In this document: positions 1 to 8,329 of the stretch, piece after piece
Numbering within the stretch: the stretch's first letter is position 1
How the letters are laid out: each line of letters starts with the position of its first letter
Assembly: GCF_020180945.1 (NCBI RefSeq)
Contig: NZ_JAIPUL010000004.1
Coordinates: 124,001 to 188,000 of the forward strand
Direction: 5' to 3'
Length of the DNA stretch: 64,000 nt
DNA from: Lacticaseibacillus kribbianus
Lineage (GTDB): Bacteria; Bacillota; Bacilli; Lactobacillales; Lactobacillaceae
Position numbers and translations under genes: made by a program
Notes under the pieces: generated by a model
What the model was told of the DNA's origin: nothing
Seen by the model: only the letters and a program-made list of their open reading frames with translations
The model's database searches: none

Positions 1-161
1 AAGGGCGCTCGGCTCCGCCCTCTCAATTTCTTCCCTTCCGCAACCGACTTTGGCCGCATTTTGTTCACAGTTTCACCATGGTTGCTCGGTAACTTGAAGA
101 TAGTCATTCGATGACGAGACTTGAAGGCGGCCGCGGTCGCCTTCGTATTGGAGGCGACACA

Positions 162-1640
162 ATGAATTTTGCCAAACGCGCGTGGCTGAACCTGATCGCG
201 AAGAAGGGCCGGACCGCACTGCTGATCCTTGTGACAAGTGCCATTATGTTATTCGTGATGGCCGGCCTGCTGATCAAAAGCGCCGCAAACCAGGCGACCG
301 AAAACGCCAAGGACAGCATCGGCGCGACGCTGACCCTGAGCGCCAACCGTGAGGCGGCGTTCAAGAAGATGCGCGAAAACGCGGCGTCAAGCGACGGCCA
401 GCCGAGCCAGCCCAGCGAGAAGCCGAGCCTGAGCATGTCCCCGGTCAAGCTGAGCACGGCGGAGAAGATTGCCAAGCTCGCCGGCGTTGAGAGCTACAGC
501 GTGGCCGTTTCGACGTCGGCCAATGCCAAGAGCTTCGACGCCATCTCGACCAGCACCGGCCAGATGACCGGGCCGATGGGCAACCGTGGCGGTGAAAGCT
601 CAGGCGACATCACCATCAGCGGGGTCTCAAGCACCGCCGCCAACGCCAACTTCAGCGACAAGACCTACGTCATCAAGAAGGGGCGGGGGCTGACGGCCAG
701 CGACGAAGGCACCAACAACGTGGTGATCGAAAGCGAGCTGGCGACGGAAAACGACCTCAAAGTCGGCGACACCATCACCGTCAAGAACACCGCCAAGACC
801 AAGACCTACAAGCTCAAGGTGGTCGGCATCTACAAGGCCAAGTCCACGGCCAGCACCACCATGGGCGGCGGAATGATGGGCGGCGGCGACCCGTCCAACA
901 CCATTTTCGCCAGCTACACCTTCGCCAACACGCTCAAGGGCACCAAGTACAAGGACACGGCGGACTCCGTGGTCTTCACCGTCTCCACGCCGAGCAAGGT
1001 GGCCGGGGTCAAGAAGGCCGCGAACAAGCTGATCTCCAGCAAGTTCAGCCTGACCGCCGACGACCAGTCCTACCAGATGGTCAAAGCCTCGATGAGCTCG
1101 GTGACCAGCTTCGCCGACAAGATCGTCTGGCTGGTCGCCATCGCCGGGACCATCATCCTGGCGCTGATTGTGGTGCTGATGATCCGCGAGCGGCGATTCG
1201 AGATCGGCATCCTGCTCAGCCTGGGTGAAAAACGTGCCAAGGTGATCGCCCAGTTCTTCGTCGAGCTGTTCGTGATCCTGCTGGTCGGCGTCGGCATCGC
1301 CAGCGCCGGCGGCCAGTTCGTCGGCGACAAGCTGGCGGCCCAGGTCGTCTCAAGCGCCCAGACCACCACGACCTCGAGCACCAACCAGCCCGGTGGGATG
1401 CCGGGCGGCCAGGGTGGCCCCGGCGGCACGCAGGGCGCAAGCCGGACCGGTGCGCCGAGCGGCATGCCAGGTCAGGCCAGCCAGAAGGCCCAGACCAAGC
1501 AGGCGAAGCTCGCCACGCAGGTCACCTTCAAGAGCGTGGCCATCCTGTTTGGCCTCGGGCTCGCCATCATCCTGATTGCGATTCTGGCCGGCGCCGGTGG
1601 CATCCTGCGCCTGAACCCCAAGCGCATTCTGATCGGATAG
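162..1640 (+). CDS. FtsX/MacB-type ABC transporter permease
   Basis: Membrane subunit of an ABC efflux or mechanotransmission system, paired with the ATPase that follows. The 492-residue product has one N-terminal membrane helix (about 18-38), a large extracytoplasmic domain of roughly 280 residues, and three C-terminal helices near 320-342, 365-390 and 460-483. This is the FtsX/MacB fold. Odd points are a Gly/Met-rich loop (GGGMMGGGDP) and a Gly/Pro/Gln-rich stretch (NQPGGMPGGQGGPGGTQG) between the last two helices. The ATG at 162 is chosen because GGAGG lies at 150-154; an upstream ATG at 111 lacks a site. The next gene's ribosome site overlaps this stop codon, so they are an operon. Substrate unknown. 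Confidence 0.88.
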   Translation: MNFAKRAWLNLIAKKGRTALLILVTSAIMLFVMAGLLIKSAANQATENAKDSIGATLTLSANREAAFKKMRENAASSDGQPSQPSEKPSLSMSPVKLSTAEKIAKLAGVESYSVAVSTSANAKSFDAISTSTGQMTGPMGNRGGESSGDITISGVSSTAANANFSDKTYVIKKGRGLTASDEGTNNVVIESELATENDLKVGDTITVKNTAKTKTYKLKVVGIYKAKSTASTTMGGGMMGGGDPSNTIFASYTFANTLKGTKYKDTADSVVFTVSTPSKVAGVKKAANKLISSKFSLTADDQSYQMVKASMSSVTSFADKIVWLVAIAGTIILALIVVLMIRERRFEIGILLSLGEKRAKVIAQFFVELFVILLVGVGIASAGGQFVGDKLAAQVVSSAQTTTTSSTNQPGGMPGGQGGPGGTQGASRTGAPSGMPGQASQKAQTKQAKLATQVTFKSVAILFGLGLAIILIAILAGAGGILRLNPKRILIG

Positions 1641-1649
1641 GAGGACACT

Positions 1650-2333
1650 ATGCTTACAACCGAAAACCTCACGTACTGGTACACCGAAAAGGACCAGTAC
1701 CTGTTCAAGGACGTCAACCTCGCGTTTGAGGCCGGCCACAGCTACGCCATCGTCGGCCAGTCGGGCTCGGGCAAAACGACTATGGTGTCGCTTCTGGCGG
1801 GGCTCGACACGCCCAAGGCCGGGCGCATCCTGATCGACGGCCAGGACATCAAGAAGCACGGGCTGACCAACTACCGGCAAAGCAAGGTCGCCATCGTTTT
1901 TCAGGCCTACAACCTGTTCACCTACATGTCGGCGCTTGAGAACCTGATGACCGCCATGGCGATCACCAAGGCCAAGCACCGCGGCGACAAGACCTATGCC
2001 CGCGGGATGCTGACGAAGCTCGGCCTGACCGACGAGCAGATGACCAAAAACGTCCAGAAGCTCTCCGGCGGCCAGCAGCAGCGCGTCGCCATCGCCCGCA
2101 CCATGGTCTGCGACGCCCCGCTGGTCGTGGCCGACGAGCCGACCGGCAACCTCGACGAGGACAACACGACGGACGTGATTGCGCTGTTCAACCAGATTGC
2201 CCACGACGCCGGCAAGTGCGTGATCATCGTCACCCACGAGGCGGCGGTGGCGGCGCAGTGCGACGGCGTGCTGCGCCTGGCGCACCGCACCTTCACCTGG
2301 GAGAAGCAGCCCCAAGCGGCCGTCACGGCGTGA
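1650..2333 (+). CDS. ABC transporter ATP-binding protein (MacB/LolD type)
   Basis: Cytoplasmic ATPase that powers the FtsX-type permease encoded immediately upstream. The 227 residues carry Walker A (GQSGSGKT, about 36-43), the ABC signature LSGGQQQR and Walker B (LVVADEP) in the usual order, and the length fits a stand-alone MacB/LolD-class ATPase. TAGGAGG overlaps the stop of the permease gene and sits directly before the ATG, implying coupled translation. No sensor kinase or regulator adjoins the pair, so a bacitracin-sensor type role is not supported. The exported substrate is not predictable from this sequence. Confidence 0.92.
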   Translation: MLTTENLTYWYTEKDQYLFKDVNLAFEAGHSYAIVGQSGSGKTTMVSLLAGLDTPKAGRILIDGQDIKKHGLTNYRQSKVAIVFQAYNLFTYMSALENLMTAMAITKAKHRGDKTYARGMLTKLGLTDEQMTKNVQKLSGGQQQRVAIARTMVCDAPLVVADEPTGNLDEDNTTDVIALFNQIAHDAGKCVIIVTHEAAVAAQCDGVLRLAHRTFTWEKQPQAAVTA

Positions 2334-2431
2334 AAAATTCGCCCGGGGAAAAATGCCGTCGAACCCGAACGGCGATAGTGGTACACTGAGACTACTAGGC
2401 CGCGTTCGGCGGCTGCTCGGAGGGAATCGTC

Positions 2432-2689
2432 ATGATCAGTAAACTCATTTTGCTACTGGCCGTCCTGGTGCTGATCGGTGCCAGCTACTGGCTGTTCACC
2501 AAGCCCAACGCGCGCAAGGAGCTGTTCGCCCGCGACGTGTTCGTCCTGCTGGGGCTGCTTGCCATGGATCTCAGCCCCAACCCGCACAACTACAAGTGGT
2601 GGCTGGTGCTGGCGCTGAGCCTCGTCGCCCTCGGCCTGCTGGTCAAGGACTTGGTGCTGCGCAAGCAGGCGCCGCGCTTCGCCCGCTGA
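2432..2689 (+). CDS. small membrane protein, unknown function
   Basis: An 85-residue protein with three hydrophobic stretches (about 3-22, 33-47 and 57-73) separated by short charged loops, ending in a basic tail. I do not recognise a family. GGAGGG at 2419-2424 precedes the ATG with good spacing, and a strong bidirectional terminator follows at once. A TACACT hexamer at 2382-2387 may be its own -10 box, so it may not be part of the ABC operon 98 bases upstream. Confidence 0.7.
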   Translation: MISKLILLLAVLVLIGASYWLFTKPNARKELFARDVFVLLGLLAMDLSPNPHNYKWWLVLALSLVALGLLVKDLVLRKQAPRFAR

Positions 2690-2702
2690 CAATCGAACGC
2701 AA

Positions 2703-2750
2703 AAAAGGCTACCGCATTACCCCAATGCTTGGGGGATGCGGTAGCCTTTT
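2703..2750. terminator. bidirectional intrinsic terminator
   Basis: A 15-base arm (2703-2717, AAAAGGCTACCGCAT) is perfectly complementary to 2736-2750, with an inner CCCCAA/TTGGGG stem. A-runs on one side and T-runs on the other let it end both the small membrane protein gene (+) and the convergent DUF4097 gene (-). Confidence 0.9.
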
Positions 2751-2797
2751 GTCGTCTCTGGATTTGGGGGCGGGGTGATCGTCCGCCGCGCCGTGCG

Positions 2798-4570
2798 TCA
2801 CGCGTTGAGAATCGTGATGTCGCCGTCGCCGCTGCGCACGGTCAGGGCCGCAGTCGGCTGCGCGCCGACCTGGCCATCCTTGTGGTGGTGCTTGTGGCGC
2901 GTGTTGGTCGCGCCGAGCGGCTGGTGGATGTGCCCGTCGCCCGTGGCCAGTTCGAAGGTGAAGCTGGCCGCTTGCGGCAGGCGAACGGTGACGTCGCCGG
3001 CGTTGGTGGTCGCGGTAAGGTCCTGCGTGAGGGCGCCGACACCGAGCGTCAGGTCGCCATCGGCGGTGGTGAAGGTGCCGCCGGTCACCCCGGTGGCGTG
3101 GATGTCGCCCGCGTTGCTCTGCGCCGTGAGGACTGGAGCCACGACGCCGGTCAAGTGGACGTCGCCGTCCGCCGTTTTGGCGCTCAGGTCGGCGGTGGTC
3201 AGCGCGTTCAGGCTCAGGTCGCCCGCGCCGCTTTGCACGCTGGCGCGCTGTGCGATGGCGGCGTCTTGAACCGTGACGTCGCCGTCGCCGCTGTGAAGGC
3301 GCAGCAGGTCGGCGCGAAGCGTCTGCAGCGACAGGTCACCGGCGGCGGTGGTGAAGGCCGCGGTGCCGGCCACGGTGACCGTGCTTGCGGTGACGTCGCC
3401 GTCGGCCGTGGTCAGGTGCAGCTGCTGCGCCATCACGCTGTGCAGGGCCAGGTCGCCGGCCGCCGACCGCGCGGTGATTCTGCCCGTTTTGACCTGAGTC
3501 AGGGCGACGTCGCCGTCGCTGGTGACGATCTCAAGCGTCGGCACGTTCAGGTCCGAGGCGCTGACGTCACCTGCGGCGGTGTTCAGCGCGAGGCTCGCCC
3601 CCTGCAGGCCCGCGACCTCGATGCCGGCGGCGCTGGCCACCTGCAGGGTGCCGGTGAAGGCGGTCGGCACGGCAACGGTGATCTGCGACCAGAAGCCGAG
3701 GCGCTGGCCGTTGATCATCATGCGAAAAAGGTGGCGCGGCCGCTTGCCGTGGCGCAGGGTCCAGACGCCGTCCTGAAGGCTGCCGCGGCCGTCGAGGGTC
3801 GGGTCGTCCTTGCTGAATTCCTCGGTGATGACCAGCTCGTAGCCGTCGGTGGGGCGAACGATGATTGGATCATCGGTGTAGTGGAGCGCGACGGTGGCGA
3901 TGTCGCCCAGCGGCACACGAATCGTGTTGGTGCGGGCGGGTGCGTTGCCGTCGTGCCACGTCGTGTTCTTGGCCTCACGCGCCGCGGCCTTGGCCTGGGC
4001 CTTGATGCGGTCCGCATCCCGCCTGGCCTCGCGTGCACCCGCTTGAGCCTGTTCCTTGGCCCGGGCGGCGGCGTCCTTGGCGGCCTGTTTAATGGCGGCG
4101 ATTTCCGGCCCTTGCGCGAGCTTGGCCGCCTGACTGGCGCGAACGGCGGCCGCGTGCGCCGCCTGCCGGATCGCCTCGATGTCGACGTCCGGGGCCTTGG
4201 GGGCTTGCGGGGCCGCGGGGGCGTCGGGGATATCCGGAATAACCGGGATTTCCGGAATGTCCGGGATAGCTGGAATCTCAGGAACATCGGGGAGCTCGGG
4301 GATGGCGGTGATCACCACGTCGGCCGCGTCGTCCGGCCGGGTCAGCTTACGGACGCCGAGCTCCGCCAGCAGGTCCTCAATCGACCCAAAGTCCGCGTAG
4401 GCCTGGGCCACTGCCGCCGCCTCGTCGGTGCCGCTCGCCATCAGGTCGGCGGTCGCATCGCTCAGGTTGCTGGCGATTTCCTCGCGCAGCTCGCGGCTTT
4501 CGGCCGCCACCTCGTATTGTCCAAAGACCCGCTCGAGCAGGTCGTCAATTCGTTCACGCTTCGTGGTCAT
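2798..4570 (-). CDS. LiaX-like DUF4097 beta-repeat protein
   Basis: A 590-residue protein resembling the LiaX/DUF4097 family of Lactobacillales envelope-stress proteins. The N-terminus (about 1-75) is a helical domain of the type seen next to PadR regulators. A Pro/Ile-rich linker follows (repeats such as PEIPAIPDIPEIPVI), then an Ala/Lys-rich helical region, then a C-terminal beta domain of short repeats alternating DGDV- and AGDL-type turns. No signal peptide is obvious. The ATG at 4570 has GGAGGA upstream and overlaps the end of the padR-like gene by 17 bases; an ATG five codons earlier has no site. Function in membrane-stress sensing is inferred from family and context. Confidence 0.82.
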   Translation of the reverse strand: MTTKRERIDDLLERVFGQYEVAAESRELREEIASNLSDATADLMASGTDEAAAVAQAYADFGSIEDLLAELGVRKLTRPDDAADVVITAIPELPDVPEIPAIPDIPEIPVIPDIPDAPAAPQAPKAPDVDIEAIRQAAHAAAVRASQAAKLAQGPEIAAIKQAAKDAAARAKEQAQAGAREARRDADRIKAQAKAAAREAKNTTWHDGNAPARTNTIRVPLGDIATVALHYTDDPIIVRPTDGYELVITEEFSKDDPTLDGRGSLQDGVWTLRHGKRPRHLFRMMINGQRLGFWSQITVAVPTAFTGTLQVASAAGIEVAGLQGASLALNTAAGDVSASDLNVPTLEIVTSDGDVALTQVKTGRITARSAAGDLALHSVMAQQLHLTTADGDVTASTVTVAGTAAFTTAAGDLSLQTLRADLLRLHSGDGDVTVQDAAIAQRASVQSGAGDLSLNALTTADLSAKTADGDVHLTGVVAPVLTAQSNAGDIHATGVTGGTFTTADGDLTLGVGALTQDLTATTNAGDVTVRLPQAASFTFELATGDGHIHQPLGATNTRHKHHHKDGQVGAQPTAALTVRSGDGDITILNA

Positions 4571-4904
4571 CGATGAGTCCTCCATTGATCAGGGCGTCCA
4601 GCGTGGCGCGCGCCAGCTGCCAGTTCGCCCGTTCCGTTGCCAGCTGCTCCAGTCCCGCCGCCGTGATGGCGTAATACTTGCGGCGGCCGCCCTGGCTTTC
4701 ATCGCCCCAGTGGCTGGCAATCGCGCCGGCTTTTTCCAACCGCTTGAAAACGGTGTAAAGCGTCGCCTCGTTAATCGTGTAGGCGCCGCCGCTCAGGGCG
4801 CGCACGTCCTTGGTGACCTGGTAGCCGTAGCTTTCGCCCTGCACCAGGACATTCAAGACGATCGCGCTGAGGTAGCCGCGCACCATGTCCTTGGATAGTT
4901 CCAC
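4554..4904 (-). CDS. PadR family transcriptional regulator
   Basis: A 116-residue DNA-binding repressor with the PadR winged helix (GYLSAIVLNVLVQGESYGYQ, TLYTVFKRLEKAGAI, GGRRKYYAITAAG). The GTG at 4904 is preferred because GGGAGGT lies five bases upstream; an ATG 14 codons earlier has no site. It is the first gene of a two-gene operon with the LiaX-like protein and overlaps it. A 20-bp palindrome just upstream is a plausible autoregulatory operator. PadR genes paired with DUF1700/DUF4097 proteins are common in Firmicutes envelope-stress loci. Confidence 0.9.
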   Translation of the reverse strand: MELSKDMVRGYLSAIVLNVLVQGESYGYQVTKDVRALSGGAYTINEATLYTVFKRLEKAGAIASHWGDESQGGRRKYYAITAAGLEQLATERANWQLARATLDALINGGLIDDHEA

Positions 4905-4960
4905 ACTGCACCTCCCCCGGCCGAGACCGGTTGTTGCAGGTCCCACGACCTGATGGCCTT

Positions 4961-4991
4961 AATATAGCACAACTACTTTCTAGAGAGTAGT
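4961..4991 (-). promoter_or_regulatory. promoter and palindromic operator of the padR-like operon
   Basis: Reading the minus strand, TGC-TATATT (complement of 4961-4969) is an extended -10 box. Directly upstream at 4972-4991 lies ACTACTTTCTAGAGAGTAGT, a 20-bp inverted repeat with one mismatched pair. It sits in the -35 region, where a repressor would block RNA polymerase. Confidence 0.6.
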
Positions 4992-5049
4992 ACTTAATTC
5001 AAAAACTTTTCATCGCGGAACGGAACCGCCGCGCGCCGTCCCGCAGAGC

Positions 5050-5081
5050 AAAAAAACGCCCTCGCAGAATCTGCGAAGGCG
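5050..5081 (-). terminator. intrinsic terminator of the drug exporter operon
   Basis: Arms 5057-5067 and 5071-5081 pair with one mismatch around an AAT loop. Seven A residues at 5050-5056 give the U-tract on the minus strand. Confidence 0.85.
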
Positions 5082-5096
5082 GCGAGACGGTTCGAA

Positions 5097-5579
5097 TCAG
5101 TTGATCTGCCAGTCGCTCGGCACGGTGAAGGTGACCGTGCGGTGCAGGCGGTAGTTGTTCTGGCCGCTCCAGGCGAACAGAAAGGCGTACCAGGTGTTGC
5201 GGTAGCGCAGGACGCGGTCGGTGGTGGTGACCGCGGCCTTGGCGCCGCGCTTGACGGCGACCGTGGCGGTCATGCCGCTGGCGGCGGTCAACACCTTGTG
5301 CTGCAGCGGGTTGGTGCGGTAGCGCACCACCGGCGCCCCGTTGAGCGTCTTGGTCTCCAGGGCCTCGGCGCTCTTGGTGCCGACCAACGGCGCCTTCTTC
5401 ACGACGGTGACCTCGTGCAGGCCGAAACGCACGCTGTCGTTGGCCGCAATGCCCGCGGCGGAGAGGATCAGGAGCGCGCCGAGCACGAGCATGCCGACGC
5501 GGCGCCGCGGACTCGGCTTGGCGAGCACGGCGACGAAGAAGTAGGCGATGGCGGACATGGCCATAATGACGAGAATCAT
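5097..5579 (-). CDS. DUF4811 family membrane protein
   Basis: A 160-residue protein with two N-terminal membrane helices (about 1-20 and 28-46) and a C-terminal extracytoplasmic beta-rich part with WYAFLFAW near the end. It matches the DUF4811 family, which in lactobacilli almost always follows an LmrB-type MFS exporter, as here. The ATG overlaps the exporter's stop codon (ATGA), so the two are translationally coupled. It probably assists or stabilises the exporter, but its biochemical role is unknown. Confidence 0.85.
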   Translation of the reverse strand: MILVIMAMSAIAYFFVAVLAKPSPRRRVGMLVLGALLILSAAGIAANDSVRFGLHEVTVVKKAPLVGTKSAEALETKTLNGAPVVRYRTNPLQHKVLTAASGMTATVAVKRGAKAAVTTTDRVLRYRNTWYAFLFAWSGQNNYRLHRTVTFTVPSDWQIN

Positions 5580-7039
5580 GCGCGGTCACCTCCATCCAGC
5601 GCGTCGTTTTTGAGGCGGAAGCTCAGGGCGAACCCGAGCACGGCGAAAATCAGCGAGACCACGAAGGCCGCACGGTAGCCGGCCACCGTCGCGTCGGCGG
5701 TCTGCGTCAGGTAGCGCAGCGGGGCGGTCAGGCGCAGAGCCGCGGCCGGGGCGTTGCTGCTGGTGACGGTCGAAAGCACCGAGACCAGGATCGCGGTCCC
5801 AATCGACGCGGCGACCTGGCGAATCGTGTTGTTCACCGCGGTGCCGTGGTTGATCAGGTTGGCGGGCAGGGCGTTCATGCCGGCCGTGGTGACGGGCATC
5901 GTGACCATCGTGATACCGAACATCCGCACCGTGTAGATCACGGTGACGAACAGGATCGGGGTGTCGGCGGTCAGCGTGATCAGCGGGAACGTGCCGACCA
6001 GCAGCAAGAACAGCCCGGTCTGGGCCAGGCGCTTGGCGCCGATGCGGTCAAAAATGTTCCCGGTGATCGGGCTCATGATGCCCATCATAATCGCTCCCGG
6101 CAGTAGGATCAGGCCGGAGTGGAAGGCGGACTCGCCGCGGATGGTCTGGATGTACATCGGCAGCACCATCTCGACGCCGACCATCGACATGAAGGCGACG
6201 GCGGTGAGAATCACGCTCAGCGTGAACTCGCGGCTGGTGAAGACGCGCAGCTCAAGCAAAGGTTTTTCCAGGTGCAGCTGCCGGTGCACGAACAGGGCGA
6301 CGAACAGGATGCCCAGGGCAAGGGTGGCCAGCACGATCGGGTCGAACCAGCCGCGGTCCCCGACGGTCGAAAAGCCGTACAAGAGCGACCCGAAGCCAAG
6401 CGTCGACTCGACGACGCTGAGCGCGTCGATCTTGGGGTTGGTGGTCGGCAGCACCTTGCGCATCGAGTAGCAGGCGAGCAGCCAGACCAGCCCGGCGATC
6501 GGCAGGATGACGGAGAACAGGGCGCGCCAGGAGTGGTTCAGCAGCACCCAGCCGGACAGGGTCGGGCCGACCGCCGGTGCAAGGCCGATGACGATCCCGG
6601 CCAGCCCCATCGCGCTCCCGCGTTTTTCGGGCGGGAAGATCGAGTACATGACGGTCTGGAAGGTTGGTGCGGACATCCCGACGCCGACCGCCTGGGTCAG
6701 GCGCCCGGCCAAAAGCACGGGGAAGCTCGGGGCGAAGCGCGAGATCAGCGTGCCGAGAAAGAAGATGCCGATGGCGGTGAGGTAGAGGTGCTTGACGTTG
6801 AACTTGCTGAGCAGCCAGGCAGACACGGGAATCATGATCCCCATCACCAGCATGAAGCCGGTGGTCAGCCACTGCACGGCGCTGGCGTTGATGTGAAAAT
6901 CGTGCATCAAAGTCGGGAAGGCGGTGGTCAGAATGGTCTGGGTCAGGAAGGTGGTGAACGTCCCGATGAGCAGCGTCGCCACCATCAGGCCGCGGTTGTA
7001 AGGCTTGCCGTTGACGTCGGTGGGTTGAGATTGTGACAT
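5576..7039 (-). CDS. MFS multidrug exporter, DHA2/LmrB-like
   Basis: A proton-driven exporter of the DHA2 (EmrB/QacA/LmrB) family. The 487 residues contain about 14 hydrophobic helices and the family motif C region (GLAPAVGPTLSGWVL), typical of drug:H+ antiporters. The ATG at 7039 gives the usual MSQ-start; AAAGGA lies about 14 bases upstream, which is rather far. The downstream DUF4811 gene overlaps by four bases. A 19-bp inverted repeat between the probable -35 and -10 suggests repression by a TetR- or MarR-like protein not encoded beside it. Substrates cannot be read from sequence. Confidence 0.9.
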   Translation of the reverse strand: MSQSQPTDVNGKPYNRGLMVATLLIGTFTTFLTQTILTTAFPTLMHDFHINASAVQWLTTGFMLVMGIMIPVSAWLLSKFNVKHLYLTAIGIFFLGTLISRFAPSFPVLLAGRLTQAVGVGMSAPTFQTVMYSIFPPEKRGSAMGLAGIVIGLAPAVGPTLSGWVLLNHSWRALFSVILPIAGLVWLLACYSMRKVLPTTNPKIDALSVVESTLGFGSLLYGFSTVGDRGWFDPIVLATLALGILFVALFVHRQLHLEKPLLELRVFTSREFTLSVILTAVAFMSMVGVEMVLPMYIQTIRGESAFHSGLILLPGAIMMGIMSPITGNIFDRIGAKRLAQTGLFLLLVGTFPLITLTADTPILFVTVIYTVRMFGITMVTMPVTTAGMNALPANLINHGTAVNNTIRQVAASIGTAILVSVLSTVTSSNAPAAALRLTAPLRYLTQTADATVAGYRAAFVVSLIFAVLGFALSFRLKNDALDGGDRA

Positions 7040-7153
7040 GTTGAAGTAATCAGTCCTTTCATGCGGTAATCGGTGAAAAAATCCGGCGCAAGTGAGCATA
7101 AAAATTGGCCGCCAGAAGCGACCGGAGTTGTGGCATTGCGCCGCGGAATTGGT

Positions 7154-7183
7154 CTACAAATAACTATTGTAGTCGTTGCTTAC
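7154..7183 (-). promoter_or_regulatory. promoter with inverted-repeat operator for the MFS exporter
   Basis: On the minus strand a TTGTAA (-35) is followed after about 17 bases by TATTTG (-10). The spacer contains CTACAAATAACTATTGTAG (7154-7172), perfect 6-bp arms around a 7-base centre, a typical TetR/MarR-size operator. Confidence 0.5.
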
Positions 7184-7309
7184 AAAAAATGCACGCATTA
7201 AATGACGCGATGTCACATGGCTGAGGCCCGAACGCTTTCATGCCTAAGGGTTTGCGCGATGAAAATTCCAACGTCGGAATGGTTTTCTGAAAGGCCGCAC
7301 GCAGCCGAA

Positions 7310-7840
7310 TCATTGCCCGGGAAATACCGCGCGCGCAAGCGGCAGGCTGGCGAAGGCGTCGGAGTCGCCGTCGGGCAGGATGTGCTCGATCGCAATCGCG
7401 GTCACCCGCGTGGTCGCAACCAGGCCGGCCGCGTCAAGCCCCGCCGCGGTCGCCTCGGCGTGGGCAGGGGTGACCCGACCGAGGGTGATGTGCGGTTGGT
7501 AGGGGATGTCCGCGCGCAGGAAGGCGGCGAAGACCGGGTCCCGGTAGAGCCGGTCGTGCAGCTGGGTCAGCGTCCCCGCCCCGGTACCCGCGGCCAGCCA
7601 GAAGTAGCCGTTGGCCCAGTCGCCGCCGATCCGGTCGAAGGCGACCGCGAAGGCCGGCGTGGCCGCGGCGGCGCGGGCGACGGCGGCCACGATGGCGGCG
7701 TCAGGCGCCGGTGACTCGAAGGGAAACACCAGCGAGACGTGCGGGCGGATGTTGGCGGCCAGCGGGTCGTGGCGGCGTCGCACCGCCGTCACCGCGTCGA
7801 TGGTGGTCAGGGTGGGAAAAATCAGGACGGAACGCTGCAT
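7310..7840 (-). CDS. 2H phosphoesterase / 2'-5' RNA ligase-like protein
   Basis: A 176-residue member of the 2H phosphoesterase superfamily, recognised from the two catalytic H-x-S/T motifs: RPHVSLVF near residue 32 and YQPHITLG near 114, the expected spacing. Such enzymes act on 2'-5' linkages or cyclic phosphates, but the bacterial substrate is usually unknown. The ATG at 7840 has GGAGGT seven bases upstream, so an in-frame start 36 codons earlier is rejected. It is divergent from the GntR gene, with about 110 bases between. Confidence 0.85.
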   Translation of the reverse strand: MQRSVLIFPTLTTIDAVTAVRRRHDPLAANIRPHVSLVFPFESPAPDAAIVAAVARAAAATPAFAVAFDRIGGDWANGYFWLAAGTGAGTLTQLHDRLYRDPVFAAFLRADIPYQPHITLGRVTPAHAEATAAGLDAAGLVATTRVTAIAIEHILPDGDSDAFASLPLARAVFPGQ

Positions 7841-7951
7841 GTCAGGACCTCCAGCTTCGAATTTGGCCCATTGTACGCCGCGCCGCGGGGGATTGCAATT
7901 GCCACCATCTGGTGTTATACCGTTCGTATAACAGTGATGGAGGTTCACGCA

Positions 7952-8329
7952 ATGGAACTGACCGTGGATTTTGACAGTACGATTCCCATCTACACCCAGA
8001 TTCGCAACGCGGTGATTGCGGCGATAGCCGACGGCCGGCTGGCACCGGGCGAGGCGCTGCCCTCAATTCGCGCGCTGAGCGGGGCGCTTGGCATCAACCT
8101 GCACACCGTCAACAAGGCCTACCGTCAGCTCGGTGACGAGGGCTTCGTCGAGATGCGCCGCGGGCTGGGCGCGGTGGTCGCCGCCACGATGCCCGGCGCC
8201 GACGCCCAGTACCGCCAGGCGACCCTGCCGCAGCTCACCGCCCTGATCCAGGAGGCGCGGGTGCGCCAGGTCGGGCGCGGTCAGCTGACGGCGCTGATCG
8301 ATGCACTGTACGGCAAGGAGGAATCATGA
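7952..8329 (+). CDS. GntR family regulator, YtrA-like
   Basis: A 125-residue regulator with a GntR winged helix (IPIYTQIRNAVIAAIADG, LPSIRALSGALGINLHTVNK) and only a short C-terminal dimerisation segment, which places it in the YtrA subfamily. These usually control ABC transporters or membrane-protein operons. GGAGG at 7939-7943 supports the ATG at 7952 over one five codons earlier. The stop overlaps the start of the next membrane protein gene, so it heads a three-gene operon and likely autoregulates it. Confidence 0.9.
   Translation: MELTVDFDSTIPIYTQIRNAVIAAIADGRLAPGEALPSIRALSGALGINLHTVNKAYRQLGDEGFVEMRRGLGAVVAATMPGADAQYRQATLPQLTALIQEARVRQVGRGQLTALIDALYGKEES

Noticed and set aside
2729-4576. 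A 615-codon open frame on the plus strand opposite the LiaX-like gene
   Set aside because: It is a mirror of a GC-rich repetitive gene: composition is Arg/Gly/Val-rich, there is no ribosome site, and the opposite strand encodes a recognisable protein with a good start. Similar long antisense frames elsewhere were rejected for the same reason.
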